Shown piece after piece: positions 24,969 to 33,383 of a stretch of DNA of 39,814 nt (within the stretch, counting starts at the first letter, position 1; each line of letters opens with the position of its first letter). A model generated the notes under the pieces. It ran no database searches, was not told where the DNA came from, and saw nothing but the letters and a program-made list of their open reading frames with translations. Where the stretch lies: NCBI GenBank assembly GCA_003649445.1, contig QMRV01000019.1:1-39814 (forward strand), written 5' to 3'. Made by a program: the position numbers and the translations under genes. Source of the stretch: Thermoprotei archaeon (GTDB lineage: Archaea > Thermoproteota > Thermoprotei > Thermofilales > B15-G2).

Positions 24969-26015
24969 ATGAGCCTTAAATTCAAACCCGTCTGGGCTGA
25001 TTCACTTGGAGCAAAATCTTTCTCAACGCTCGTCGAGACTCCTGACGTAACTATTCTAATAGACCCTGGAGTAGCCATTATGCACGGGTCTTTTCCTGCT
25101 CCACCTGACCTTAAAGAACAGTGGGTTGAAGTAGGCTACGAGAAAGTAGTCGAGGCATCAAAGAAAGCTCAAGTAGTAGTAATAACACACTACCACTATG
25201 ACCACTTCACAGACTTTGACGAAGTACTTTACAGAAACAAGACTATTTTAGCTAAATCACCCAACGAGTACATTAATGATTCTCAAAGAGGAAGAGCACT
25301 GAGATTTTACTCTAAGCTTTTTGGGCTAGAAGAAATTTCGCTCGATGAAGTGATGGAAGAGCCTGTTGAAAAAGAGTATCCTCATCCGCTCGAAGACCTG
25401 CCTCACGCAACTAGCATAGACTACGGCGACTATAGCCGTAGGAAAAAGGAGCTTTTAGAGAAAGGCTTCGAGTGGTTCAAAGGCCGTGTAAAAAAGTGGA
25501 AGTCCTATAAGCGTGTACCTGAACATGAAGGCGAAGTATTCAAGCTCTTTTTCGCTGACGGCAGAGAATTCAGTTACGGGAGCACTGTCATTAGATTCAC
25601 TAAGCCTCTTTTCCACGGAATAGAGTACAGCAGAGTAGGATGGGTAATAGGAGTTGTAGTAGACTACAGTGGCAAAAAACTTCTTTTCTCATCTGATATC
25701 AATGGGCCTATAATAGAGGACTACGCCGACTGGATTATACGCGAAAAACCAAACATTTTACTGCTAGATGGTCCGGCTACATATACTCTCGGATATATGT
25801 TAAATCAAACAAACTTGAGGAGAGCTATCGAGAACATAAAGAGAATAATTACTGACGCGGCTCCAGAACTTATTTTTCTAGACCATCATTTACCGAGAGA
25901 ACCAAAGTATGTTGAAAGAATACGTGAAGTATACGAGCTAGCAGAAAAAGAAGGAGTAAGAGTGATGACTGTAGCCGAATACTTTGGCGAAATACCCGTA
26001 GTGCTTAGAAAATAG
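24969..26015 (+). CDS. UPF0282 family metallo-beta-lactamase-fold protein
   Basis: This 348-residue protein fits the archaeal UPF0282 family. Residues 28-37 (TILIDPGVAI) and the metal motif H74-x-H76-x-D78-H79 (THYHYDHFTD) are in place, with further metal ligands probably at the His in KPLFHGIEYS, the Asp in LFSSDINGP and the His pair in IFLDHHLPREP. It should bind two metals and act as a hydrolase; the substrate of the family is not known. The gene has its own promoter region and no clear operon partner. Confidence 0.85.
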   Translation: MSLKFKPVWADSLGAKSFSTLVETPDVTILIDPGVAIMHGSFPAPPDLKEQWVEVGYEKVVEASKKAQVVVITHYHYDHFTDFDEVLYRNKTILAKSPNEYINDSQRGRALRFYSKLFGLEEISLDEVMEEPVEKEYPHPLEDLPHATSIDYGDYSRRKKELLEKGFEWFKGRVKKWKSYKRVPEHEGEVFKLFFADGREFSYGSTVIRFTKPLFHGIEYSRVGWVIGVVVDYSGKKLLFSSDINGPIIEDYADWIIREKPNILLLDGPATYTLGYMLNQTNLRRAIENIKRIITDAAPELIFLDHHLPREPKYVERIREVYELAEKEGVRVMTVAEYFGEIPVVLRK

Positions 26016-26198
26016 CATAGAAACTAATTACACGGGATTTAGAGGAAGCGTTTAAGAATAGATCCACTAATGTTCATTTATTTTCCTTATTTCTATAGTA
26101 ATTCGGTAACTCGTAAAGCTACTTAATATTTCCTAATTTTTGCTGAAAAAATGTCTATAGAAATTAATTTATTTTGAAGTATAGTAGAAAGCAGAGTA

Positions 26199-27353
26199 AT
26201 GCGAAGTGAGTTAAAGAAAGAGCTCTTAAAGCTAGTAGGTATCTCTTTGTCGCTAGCTCTTGTCGGATTAATAGGGCTCTACATAGTTATTCCGCCTTAC
26301 ATAGCTAGCCTTGGAGGCAATATATTCCTTATAGGAGCTATTTACTCAGCTATATCAGTAGCACGAGCCTTGTCGAAAATAGCTAGCGGCCTTATAAGAG
26401 ACCGCCTAGGCGATAAACCTGTTTTTCTTCTAAGTAGAGTGCTTTACGCTCTAGCTTTCCTCATACTCTTCCTATCAAGCAATATTTCTCACGTAGCTTT
26501 AGGTCTATTGCTCTCAGCTTTAGCGATGGGATTTGAGCTACCGGCATTCATGTCGGCTACAGCTACTATTGTTGCAGATACAGCTTTTACAGCAACTCTT
26601 TTCGGAGTAATACTCACTATTAGGAGTGCACCTGTAGTAGTAGCGCCTGTGCTCACAGGCTTTATTGCAGATAACTATGGAGTTAAAGCAGTTTTCTTAA
26701 CAGGGGTTCTCCTATCGCTAGCAAGTTTTCTTCTCTTATGTAAAGTAAACATAGAGAAGCAGAAAACAGCTAAAGAAGAAACCATAGCAGGGAAGCCTAT
26801 TTGGCAAAAAGAATTCATTATCTTAATGATTTCAACGTATTTTCTCTTCGCTTCCCTAGCAGCACTAGTCCCTATCTTCTCACACTGGGTTGTAGAAAAG
26901 CTGGGGTATAGCTATACGGTTTTAGGCTTAATGCTTTTAGCGAGAAACATTACTGCTTCTCTTTCGAGAATATATTCAGGCACTTTAGCTGATAGGCTCG
27001 GAGACCTAAATCTACTAGCGCTTGTAGGATTATCTAGAATAGCTGCTCTATTGGCTCTTTCCTGCGTAAAAGATCCTCTGGCACTGACCATAGCTTTATC
27101 GATGCACGAAGTATTTGTCGCGGCTCCTCCGAGAAACGCCTACATCTCCAAGATTATCAGTAAAGAAGACTATGGCAAAGCATTTGGAGCAATAGGGCTT
27201 GCTCAAGAACTAGGCCGGATGACAGGGCCTCTTCTGGGGGGATACGTTGCGCAAATATATTGCCACGAAGCAGCTTTTGTAGTTTTAGCGCTAATCCTAG
27301 TTTTCTACACGGCGCTAATACTGTTGCTCAAGTTTATTAGCAGAAGCAACTAG
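26199..27353 (+). CDS. MFS transporter
   Basis: The 384-residue product has 12 predicted helices. MFS loop motifs appear after helix 2 (IASGLIRDRLGDKPVFLLS) and again in the second half (IYSGTLADRLGDLNLLALVG), both of the G-x-x-x-D-R-x-G-D type common in multidrug and sugar exporters. Substrate unknown. It is not closely similar to the MFS protein at 22941. A TATA-like AATTTATTTT lies about 30 bases upstream of the ATG and no ribosome site is seen, so the mRNA may be leaderless. The preceding 180 bases hold no gene. Confidence 0.8.
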   Translation: MRSELKKELLKLVGISLSLALVGLIGLYIVIPPYIASLGGNIFLIGAIYSAISVARALSKIASGLIRDRLGDKPVFLLSRVLYALAFLILFLSSNISHVALGLLLSALAMGFELPAFMSATATIVADTAFTATLFGVILTIRSAPVVVAPVLTGFIADNYGVKAVFLTGVLLSLASFLLLCKVNIEKQKTAKEETIAGKPIWQKEFIILMISTYFLFASLAALVPIFSHWVVEKLGYSYTVLGLMLLARNITASLSRIYSGTLADRLGDLNLLALVGLSRIAALLALSCVKDPLALTIALSMHEVFVAAPPRNAYISKIISKEDYGKAFGAIGLAQELGRMTGPLLGGYVAQIYCHEAAFVVLALILVFYTALILLLKFISRSN

Positions 27354-27433
27354 TAAGCAAACAGCTTAAGTGTTTGAAAGCTAGTTAAATATACAGGGAG
27401 GTACTGTTTTTCGAACGCTGAACGGTGATCACA

Positions 27434-28447
27434 TTGAAAGTGGAGTCAGCAGAGCTAAACGGAAAAACTGTGCTTAAAATAGTTCTCGAAGAGGGAGAAG
27501 AAGCAATAATTATTTCTGACACGCACTTCGGGCTCAGAATAAAAGGTAATTATGCGACAAGTTATAGGCAGCTCGCAAAACTAGCCGAATACATTAGAGA
27601 AAAAGGCAAGCAAATAAAGCTAGTAGTACTCCTAGGAGACATTTTCGATTTCTGGCAAGCAGATGCTTCAGACTTAATGAATTCTTCTTATGAATTTATA
27701 CGAGAGCTGATGAAGCTAGACGCTACGATAGTCTATGCAGCAGGAAACCATGACAGAATTGTAGCTAAGATAGCTCTGAGAAGTAGTAAAGGAGACATCT
27801 ACGTAGTACCAGACTTTTTCTTACTCAAGTCAGGTGGAAAAACATTCCTCTTAATTCATGGACACCAATTTGACAGACTATTTCTTGCAACTAAAGGATT
27901 ATGGAAAATACAGTCCTACATCTATACCCTTTCGGAAGCACTCTTAGCACTACCAGGTCCGCTAGAATGGGGTATAGCTATACTATCCGCCTTATCTACA
28001 GTGACATTAGTGTATGTCACGCCGCCGTTACCGCATCCACTGGACCTAATATTCTACTATGCTTCAGCAGTGCTAATTCTACCCCTCATAATACTAGTAT
28101 GGAGAACACTACAAAGCAAGTTCTGGTACCTTCTAATAAAACCGCTATCAGCAAGTGTACTTAAAGGAAGAACTCGTGGAAAGACATTAGGTCAGCTAAT
28201 TAAGAAAAAATCTTTCGTAAAATATATAGAATTCTATAAAAGTATAATAAATCCTTTAGACGGAATAATTTTTGGACACACTCACGTACCAGGAGTAATA
28301 AAGTGGAACAACCTACTAATTGCAAACACTGGAAGCTGGATACGTGAAAAAGAAGTACTCTGCAACACATTTATCAAAATATCAAATGGAGAAATTAAAC
28401 TATACCAGTGGAAACAAGGAAAGGCTAAAAACATAGCTACTCTCTGA
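27434..28447 (+). CDS. Metallophosphoesterase with membrane insertion
   Basis: About 337 residues. Metallophosphoesterase motifs are complete: SDTHFG, GDIFDFW, GNHDR, HGHQFD and GHTHVPG (roughly residues 31, 71, 108, 145 and 284 counted from an upstream GTG at 27425). Between HGHQFD and GHTH lies an insertion of about 130 residues with two membrane helices (WGIAILSALSTVTLVYV and FYYASAVLILPLIILVW). LpxH-type enzymes are the nearest known group, but that insertion is unusual. GGTGAT at 27424-27429, followed by CACA, points to TTG at 27434 as the true start. It likely hydrolyses a phospholipid-linked substrate at the membrane. Confidence 0.75.
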   Translation: MKVESAELNGKTVLKIVLEEGEEAIIISDTHFGLRIKGNYATSYRQLAKLAEYIREKGKQIKLVVLLGDIFDFWQADASDLMNSSYEFIRELMKLDATIVYAAGNHDRIVAKIALRSSKGDIYVVPDFFLLKSGGKTFLLIHGHQFDRLFLATKGLWKIQSYIYTLSEALLALPGPLEWGIAILSALSTVTLVYVTPPLPHPLDLIFYYASAVLILPLIILVWRTLQSKFWYLLIKPLSASVLKGRTRGKTLGQLIKKKSFVKYIEFYKSIINPLDGIIFGHTHVPGVIKWNNLLIANTGSWIREKEVLCNTFIKISNGEIKLYQWKQGKAKNIATL

Positions 28448-28510
28448 GCTTACATTAAGTAAGCTAAGCTGAAATAGTATTAGGAAATATAGGTGTTAGC
28501 AGAACATGTA

Positions 28511-28552
28511 TCTTTGTTAAACAAGGCCATAAAACACATTTCTTTGTTAAAC
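28511..28552. repeat. Direct repeat TCTTTGTTAAAC x2, 30 bp apart
   Basis: The 12-base word occurs at 28511-28522 and 28541-28552. The second copy runs into a TATA-like TTATATAA (28552-28560) that would serve the GH99-like gene at 28589. This could be a regulator binding site. Confidence 0.4.
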
Positions 28553-28588
28553 TTATATAAACTCGCCGGCCTCTTAATTGGTGTTAAA

Positions 28589-29527
28589 ATGGAAAAGAAA
28601 GTCTTGACTTTTTACTATGCTTGGTACGGCACTCCCTGGGGTCCCGCTAGTAAGTGGCTTGGCTGGAATGCTGTTGGCTACAACCCTGATATAGTTGTAT
28701 GGGGCAGGCGACAAATTGCTACAGCAGAGTATCCCTTGGATGGAGTGTATGATAGCTGCGACGAATATACTCTAAGAAGACATCTTCGACAAGCAGAGTT
28801 TACTGAAATAGATGGCTTTATATTATCGTGGTGGGGATTTGAACACTATTCACATAAAGCTCTATAGAAACTTCTCAATCTTGCTCCAAAAAACTTCATC
28901 ACGATATACTATGAGACAGCTATGACCTTAAAGCTAAGAGATGAGAAAAGAGAGGCTGCTATTGAAAGAATTTATAGTGATCTTAAAAGACTTTTAGAGG
29001 AATATGCCTCGAAAGAATCTTGGATAAAAGTCGACGGCAAGCCGTTACTCGTAATATATATTGCAGACCAGTATTCAGTTAAAGAGTGGAAGTACATTAG
29101 AGAGAAGCTTGAAAAGAATCATGAATTCTTTCTCTTAGGAGACACTTTCGACTTAAACTACTTGGAAGTATTCGATGGTCTCCACATCTATACTCCAGTC
29201 CGCTACTCTAAGCGAGGAATACCACTAGAAGACATTTACCTAGAAGTTTCGAAGGAAATAAAGGAGAAAAACAAACTATTCGCTGCTACTGTCTGCCCAG
29301 GATATGATGATAGGAGAATTAGACAGCCAGGAATCTTTATACCGCGTGAAGGCGGCAGATACTATATTGACTGCCGGAAGACCTCTTTTAAAGCTGGTGC
29401 AGACTGGATACTAATAACTTCGTGGAATGAGTGGCTTGAAGGAACTGAAATAGAGTCTAGCCTAGAATACGGGTACAATTATCTCTACATAACAAAAATA
29501 TATTCGAGAAAGTTTAAAGAAAGCTAG
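28589..29527 (+). pseudogene. GH99-like glycoside hydrolase split by in-frame TAG
   Basis: From the ATG at 28589 the protein reads VLTFYYAWYGTPWG, then ILSWWGFEHYS, then TAG at 28865-28867, and continues without frame change as KLLNLAPKNFITIYYETA through WILITSWNEWLEGTEIE to the stop at 29527. FYYxWYGTP, SWWG and SWNEWxEGT are signatures of GH99 endo-mannosidase/mannanase-like enzymes. Everything except the one stop is conserved, and the position normally holds a charged residue (AAG or GAG to TAG). No signal peptide is seen, so it would act inside the cell. It ends overlapping the GATase-like gene tail to tail. Confidence 0.75.
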
Positions 29528-30333
29528 TCTTTTTTAGCTAACCATCTTAGTGTTTGAGCCCAGAATTTGCCGTAGTATTTCCATTTAATGAAGTTTATGC
29601 CCCAGTGCAGTACTGGATCTGAAGTAAACGCCATAACTCTTCCCTTACCGTATTCTCCAACAACTATGAACGGGTCTTCGTCATCCCCTATAACTGCTAA
29701 TACTTTGGCGTTTTCTTTTGGCTCGACTTTATTGTAGCCTAAGAACGGTGGACAAGTCTCCCACGGCAGGCCTCTAGTAACTGGATGATCTTTATCGATG
29801 ACTTTTACGAAGGCTCCATCTGGGGCTTCAACGCGGTCATCAAGTTTACTTATTTTCACTGGAAGAACTTCGGCTACAGGAGTATCGTACCATGCTCCTT
29901 GCCCGAATCGCCCTGAGAAAGAATACCAGCCACCGCCCATCAAGAGGCCGCCTCCTTCTTCAGTGAATCTTTTAATTAGTTTTAGCCTATTAGGCATTCC
30001 CACGTACTTATGTTTCTCAAGTAACTCGACTTCTCTAAGCTCTTCTATAGGGAAGAATTCGGGGTAGAAGGCTAATACCTCACTAGACACATCACTTAGA
30101 ATTATTACGTCGTATTTCTTTAAGTCCTCATATTTTCTTGGAAAACGTCTGTAGGCATCTATTGAGTGAATATAGTCAAAGGATATTTCTGGGTCAGTCT
30201 CTTTGACAGCATTTATAAGGTAGTGGCTCCAGTCTCGAACGTACACGTCCTTTATCTCGATAATAAACGGCGACTCGAATATTATAGGACCGATAACGAC
30301 ACCCGCGTCTCCGGCATATAGCACCTTAATCAT
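29524..30333 (-). CDS. Class I glutamine amidotransferase-like protein (DUF1355/ThuA type)
   Basis: This 269-residue protein has a flavodoxin-like fold: VLYAGDAGVV at the start, KKYDVIILSDVSS, RFTEEGGGLLMGGGWYSFSG as the elbow region, then VTRGLPW and VVGEYGKGRVMAFTSDP with WGINF. This pattern matches putative glutamine amidotransferase-like proteins (PF07090) that lack the usual catalytic Cys at the elbow (here Gly-Gly-Trp). They often lie beside sugar-catabolism genes, as here beside the GH99-like gene. Role uncertain: perhaps sugar or sialic-acid-like metabolism. Confidence 0.7.
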   Translation of the reverse strand: MIKVLYAGDAGVVIGPIIFESPFIIEIKDVYVRDWSHYLINAVKETDPEISFDYIHSIDAYRRFPRKYEDLKKYDVIILSDVSSEVLAFYPEFFPIEELREVELLEKHKYVGMPNRLKLIKRFTEEGGGLLMGGGWYSFSGRFGQGAWYDTPVAEVLPVKISKLDDRVEAPDGAFVKVIDKDHPVTRGLPWETCPPFLGYNKVEPKENAKVLAVIGDDEDPFIVVGEYGKGRVMAFTSDPVLHWGINFIKWKYYGKFWAQTLRWLAKKD

Positions 30334-30756
30334 GTTTTCACACTTCTAGTAATTGTCTAGTTTTATTAAAATAATTATTCTAACATATAGAAAATCGCTT
30401 GTGAAAATACGAGTCAAATAAGTAAAGATACAGAACGCTACGCTAAACTAAAGCAGAGTAGAAAGAAGAACTTTTAAGGAAATAAGTCTCAGTTAAGCTG
30501 TACGAAGTACTAGTAGAAGCAATATTGCTTTACTGAGAGAATATATATGAATTAAAACTATTTAAGTAAGAACAAGTTACTTGATATAACTACTTATAAT
30601 AAAGATCCAATTCCTGAGAAAATAGCAGACTATGCTATTAAAACCAGATTATTTTAATTCTTCATAAATTTATAAGTTAAAAGAAGCACTCAGCTTAACT
30701 TTTCTTTTCTTTGTCCTCTTGAATATTTGTGAATTTAATTAATTTACTGCTATATG
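30334..30756. other. AT-rich intergenic stretch
   Basis: No intact gene is visible in these 420 bases. One short plus-strand reading near 30570-30657 (NKLLDITTYNKDPIPEKIADYAI) looks protein-like and ends at TAA, but it has no good start, so it may be a remnant. I see no RNA boxes. Confidence 0.35.
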
Positions 30757-31167
30757 TTATTTCTTGATTAAAAGCTCGTATACTTTATCTATTCTTTTGT
30801 TTGTTTCATCTATTCTTCTATTTATATCGTCGATTTTCTTAGATAACTCTAAGTGAATTAAATCTATTCTCTTATTAATATCATCAATTTTCTTCGAAAT
30901 CTCTAAATAGTTATTATCTATTCTTTTATTAACCCCATCAAATCTACTGTTTACTTCAATAAATCTCTTGTTTACTTCGCTACGTAGATTGTTTACTTCA
31001 TTATTTAGTTCTCTTATTTCGCTTCTGAGATCACCTATTTCTCTATACATTAAATCCAAGTATAGTAGGAGTATTTCCTCAGCAGTAAGCTTCTTACCCT
31101 TCTTAACCTTATTTAAAATAACCTTAGAAACTTCAGCTAAAACAACAGACAAAACCTCCTCACTCAA
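30757..31167 (-). CDS. Coiled-coil protein with repeated K-K-I-D-D-I-N-x-R-I-D units
   Basis: The 136-residue product has a short helical head (residues 1-45, with KKGKKLTAEEILLLYLDLMY) and then about 85 residues of continuous coiled coil. The end is made of near-identical units: LEISKKIDDINKRID, LELSKKIDDINRRID and ETNKRIDKVYELLIKK, each about 18 residues. Similar proteins are scattered in crenarchaeal genomes without known function. It probably forms a trimer or tetramer rod. The Asn and Ile at regular heptad positions and the low-GC code are typical. Confidence 0.6.
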   Translation of the reverse strand: MSEEVLSVVLAEVSKVILNKVKKGKKLTAEEILLLYLDLMYREIGDLRSEIRELNNEVNNLRSEVNKRFIEVNSRFDGVNKRIDNNYLEISKKIDDINKRIDLIHLELSKKIDDINRRIDETNKRIDKVYELLIKK

Positions 31168-31218
31168 ATACCAAGCCCCAATAAAAACACAAAATTCAAA
31201 ATAATAAATCTTTCTTGA

Positions 31219-31275
31219 GTAGAGACTCTACGTAGAGAGTGCTATCAAGTGAAGTTTTTGACTAGAGACTCCACG
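31219..31275. repeat. Imperfect direct repeat TAGAGACTCYACG x2
   Basis: TAGAGACTCTACG (31220-31232) and TAGAGACTCCACG (31263-31275) match at 12 of 13 bases. The first is the core of the perfect palindrome GTAGAG-A-CTCTAC (31219-31231). They lie upstream of the coiled-coil gene and could be regulator sites. Confidence 0.35.
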
Positions 31276-31400
31276 CTCTATGCTTGAGAGCAAATAAGCT
31301 AGAAAGACTTAAATCATAGCACAAAGAGATGATTAAATTTGACGGCACTAGTAATAAAGTCAATAAAAATAAACCTAGGTATTATTACTACTATTATGCT

Positions 31401-31450
31401 ATGATGAGAGGTAGAGACGCTTGAGCTATGATGAAATGCCCCGTTGCTGA
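31401..31450 (+). ncRNA. Box C/D sRNA (2'-O-methylation guide)
   Basis: Box C ATGATGA (31401-31407), 13-base guide, D' TTGA (31421-31424), spacer GCT, C' ATGATGA (31428-31434), 12-base guide, D CTGA (31447-31450). Only D' departs from consensus. By the D+5 rule the D guide predicts target CAACGGGGCAUU, methylated on the fifth base (G). A TATA-like AATAAAAATAAA lies about 30 bases upstream. The sRNA ends one base before the stop codon of the ferritin-like gene on the other strand. Confidence 0.78.
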
Positions 31451-31451
31451 T

Positions 31452-31742
31452 TTATCCGGTAATTTCTTCTACTTCCTTGCGCCCCTCCTCGAGCTCTCTA
31501 GCTTGTTCTTCATCAAGTTTAAGTAGTAAGGCTAAGAACTCCCCTACATGAGTTTTTTCTTCTTTAGCAATATCAAGGAGAACTTTCTTTATTTTCTCAT
31601 TACTCGTCATAGCTGCTAGCTGCTCATAAAGACTAATAGCGTCTAATTCAGCAATAATACCTAGCCGCAAAATTTCTTTATCAACGTCTTCTTTACTCAC
31701 TTTACTTAAATCAATAGGTTCTTTTGACAACACATATAACAC
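31452..31742 (-). CDS. Encapsulated ferritin-like protein (EncFtn type), stand-alone
   Basis: This 96-residue helical protein closely resembles the ferritin-like domain fused to encapsulin in Pyrococcus furiosus: ILRLGIIAELDAISLYEQLA, then KVLLDIAKEEKTHVGEFLALLL and ELEEGRKEVEEITG. The iron ligands of encapsulated ferritins are present: E32, E62 and H65 (E-x-x-H). Such proteins oxidise Fe(II) inside an encapsulin shell and need that shell to store iron. Here the domain ends where the Pyrococcus linker begins, and no encapsulin gene is in this window. I assign the family from recalled similarity. Confidence 0.75.
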   Translation of the reverse strand: MLYVLSKEPIDLSKVSKEDVDKEILRLGIIAELDAISLYEQLAAMTSNEKIKKVLLDIAKEEKTHVGEFLALLLKLDEEQARELEEGRKEVEEITG

Positions 31743-31829
31743 TGTACTACAAGCTACTTATATGTATTCAATATAATGCAGAAGTATTACTATTGAAGCA
31801 GAAACAAGCATTAACAGCATCTTAAAAGT

Positions 31830-32318
31830 CTATTCACTTAAAATCTTTTCGAGTTCACTATAACACATTATTTTAAACTCTGGGTTTATTTCTTGAACTA
31901 TTTCCAAGAATTTTTCATTACCTAGTAGCCTGTGAATATCTTCGTCTCCTGTCAATAGAATATTAGCATAATTTATGGTTGCTGAAAGAATAAGACAGTC
32001 TATGAAGTCGTTCAGCAGTTTTCTTAGTTCTAAAGCAGTCAGTAGCACATAAGTATCGTGTATAGGGATCTTATGAACTCTATCATCATATAAAAGAGAC
32101 CTTATACCTTTAATTACTCTTTCAGCTCTAAGAAGACTCGATGCAACATATTTAGCTCCCTTAGCTAAAATTTCAAGGAGAGTAATTTCGCTCATCAAAA
32201 TGGTACACTTTTCGTTTATTAAATCTACAACAATATTACCGGAAAATTCTTTACAGAAATTCCTGTTACAGGTAAAAAGTAGGTCGTATCTAGCAAGATT
32301 TTCATGATTCAGCTTCAT
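31830..32318 (-). CDS. vapC: VapC-type PIN-domain toxin
   Basis: This 162-residue protein has the PIN acidic set in order: an Asp near the N-terminus (ARYDLLFT), Glu in EITLLEILAK, Asp in DFIDCLILSATINYANILLTGDEDI and the following Asp. It overlaps its AbrB-type antitoxin by 17 bases. PIN toxins are metal-dependent RNases. Unlike the VapC at 10036, this copy is intact. The N-terminus (MKLNHENL) is a little longer than usual before the first strand. Confidence 0.72.
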   Translation of the reverse strand: MKLNHENLARYDLLFTCNRNFCKEFSGNIVVDLINEKCTILMSEITLLEILAKGAKYVASSLLRAERVIKGIRSLLYDDRVHKIPIHDTYVLLTALELRKLLNDFIDCLILSATINYANILLTGDEDIHRLLGNEKFLEIVQEINPEFKIMCYSELEKILSE

Positions 32319-32538
32319 GTGAAAGCTTTTTCCTAAACCTATGAAACCCTTCTAAAGTTATTTCTACTTCGCAAGGCTCCTTAAGGACATCTTCTATACT
32401 TGGAATAGGCCCAACAATAAGCCTCCCTTTCTCAACTCTATAAATTACCTTCATGTGAGGTCTGAGACCTAACTTTTCTCTAATTTCTTTAGGAGGAAAA
32501 AGCTCTCCTCTCGAGCCCACTCGACCAATAGCAATCAA
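32302..32538 (-). CDS. vapB: AbrB-type antitoxin VapB
   Basis: This 78-residue protein has an N-terminal AbrB hairpin domain (IGRVGSRGELFPPKEIREKLGLRPHMKVIYRVEKGRLIV) and a charged toxin-binding tail (about 50-78). The gene precedes and overlaps the PIN toxin gene by 17 bases, so the two are translationally coupled. It ends with TGA, rare in this window. It probably represses its own operon. Confidence 0.75.
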   Translation of the reverse strand: MIAIGRVGSRGELFPPKEIREKLGLRPHMKVIYRVEKGRLIVGPIPSIEDVLKEPCEVEITLEGFHRFRKKLSHEAES

Positions 32539-32626
32539 TTAGATCCACCAAGTAACAATACTATTGCTCAAATATGTAAAAGTTGTTTAGTTAACCGGAT
32601 AACACTGTATTCTAGAATACTTAAAC

Positions 32627-33383
32627 TTAGGCACTAGTCCAGTCCAAGAGGACTCCTATAACTCTGTCTTTTTCTTTTCTCAGCAACTCGTAAGCTTCAC
32701 CCGCGTCTTTGAAACTTAACTTAACTGATATAAGGTCCTTAACATTGAGGCTTCTCATTTTAAGAAGCTTAAAGAACGTTTTTATCTCGTCCTTGAGAGT
32801 CCAGTAGTATCTAAAAGATTCTACTTCAGGCACTGTAGACACGTGTGCCCCTATTACATGAAGCCCTTTCCTATGAATATCTCTATAGAAATCTACAGTA
32901 GTCTCGCCTCTACTACTCCCAAGCAAAACTACTCTACCTAACTTTCTCGTAAGCCTGAATGCTAGATTTACAGCTTCGGGGCTACCGGAAGCCTCTATTG
33001 TGAGCGAAGCTCCTTTACCTTCGGTTAACCTAAGGATCTCTTTTTCGACGTCTACTTTAGAAGGATTAAAAACATAATCTGCTCCCAATTTTCTCGCTAA
33101 CTTAAGTCTTCCCTCATATAGGTCTAGCCCTATTACAGGCATAGCACCACTAAGTTTTAAAAGCTGAACCGTAAGCTGGCCGACAAGCCCTAATCCTATA
33201 ACTAAAGCAGATTCACCTATCTCAACTCCCGCTTTTCTAACGCCTTGTAAACATATTGCTCCTAAAGCAAAAAACGATGCCTCCTCGAGACTTAAGTCTT
33301 CTGGCACAGAAAAACACTTTCTCTGCACTCACTGTCACATGAGATGCATGAGGGCTCCTAAACACTACTCTAATTCCTTTCAT
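32627..33383 (-). pseudogene. Zinc-type alcohol dehydrogenase with deleted catalytic domain
   Basis: The C-terminal two thirds are intact: PEDLSLEEASFFALGAICLQG, then the NAD-binding GLGLVGQLTVQLLKLSGA and the rest of the Rossmann domain. Upstream, one extra T in a run of five near 33313 breaks the frame. Restoring it gives AEKVFSVPEDLS, joined to HASHVTVS, which is joined directly to MKGIRVVFRSP. The last is the family's usual N-terminus, so about 85-100 residues holding the zinc and substrate sites are deleted between RSP and HASH. The gene is dead or makes an NAD-binding fragment. Confidence 0.75.

Noticed and set aside
28493..28588. A 32-residue N-terminal extension of the GH99-like protein
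   Set aside because: It covers the direct repeats and TATA box, and family members begin near the FYYxWYG strand. The ATG at 28589 fits better.
28865..28867. TAG read as pyrrolysine in the GH99-like gene
   Set aside because: Many intact genes here end in TAG (for example 4026, 19161, 20672, 26015), and no pyrrolysine genes are visible. A nonsense mutation or error is simpler.
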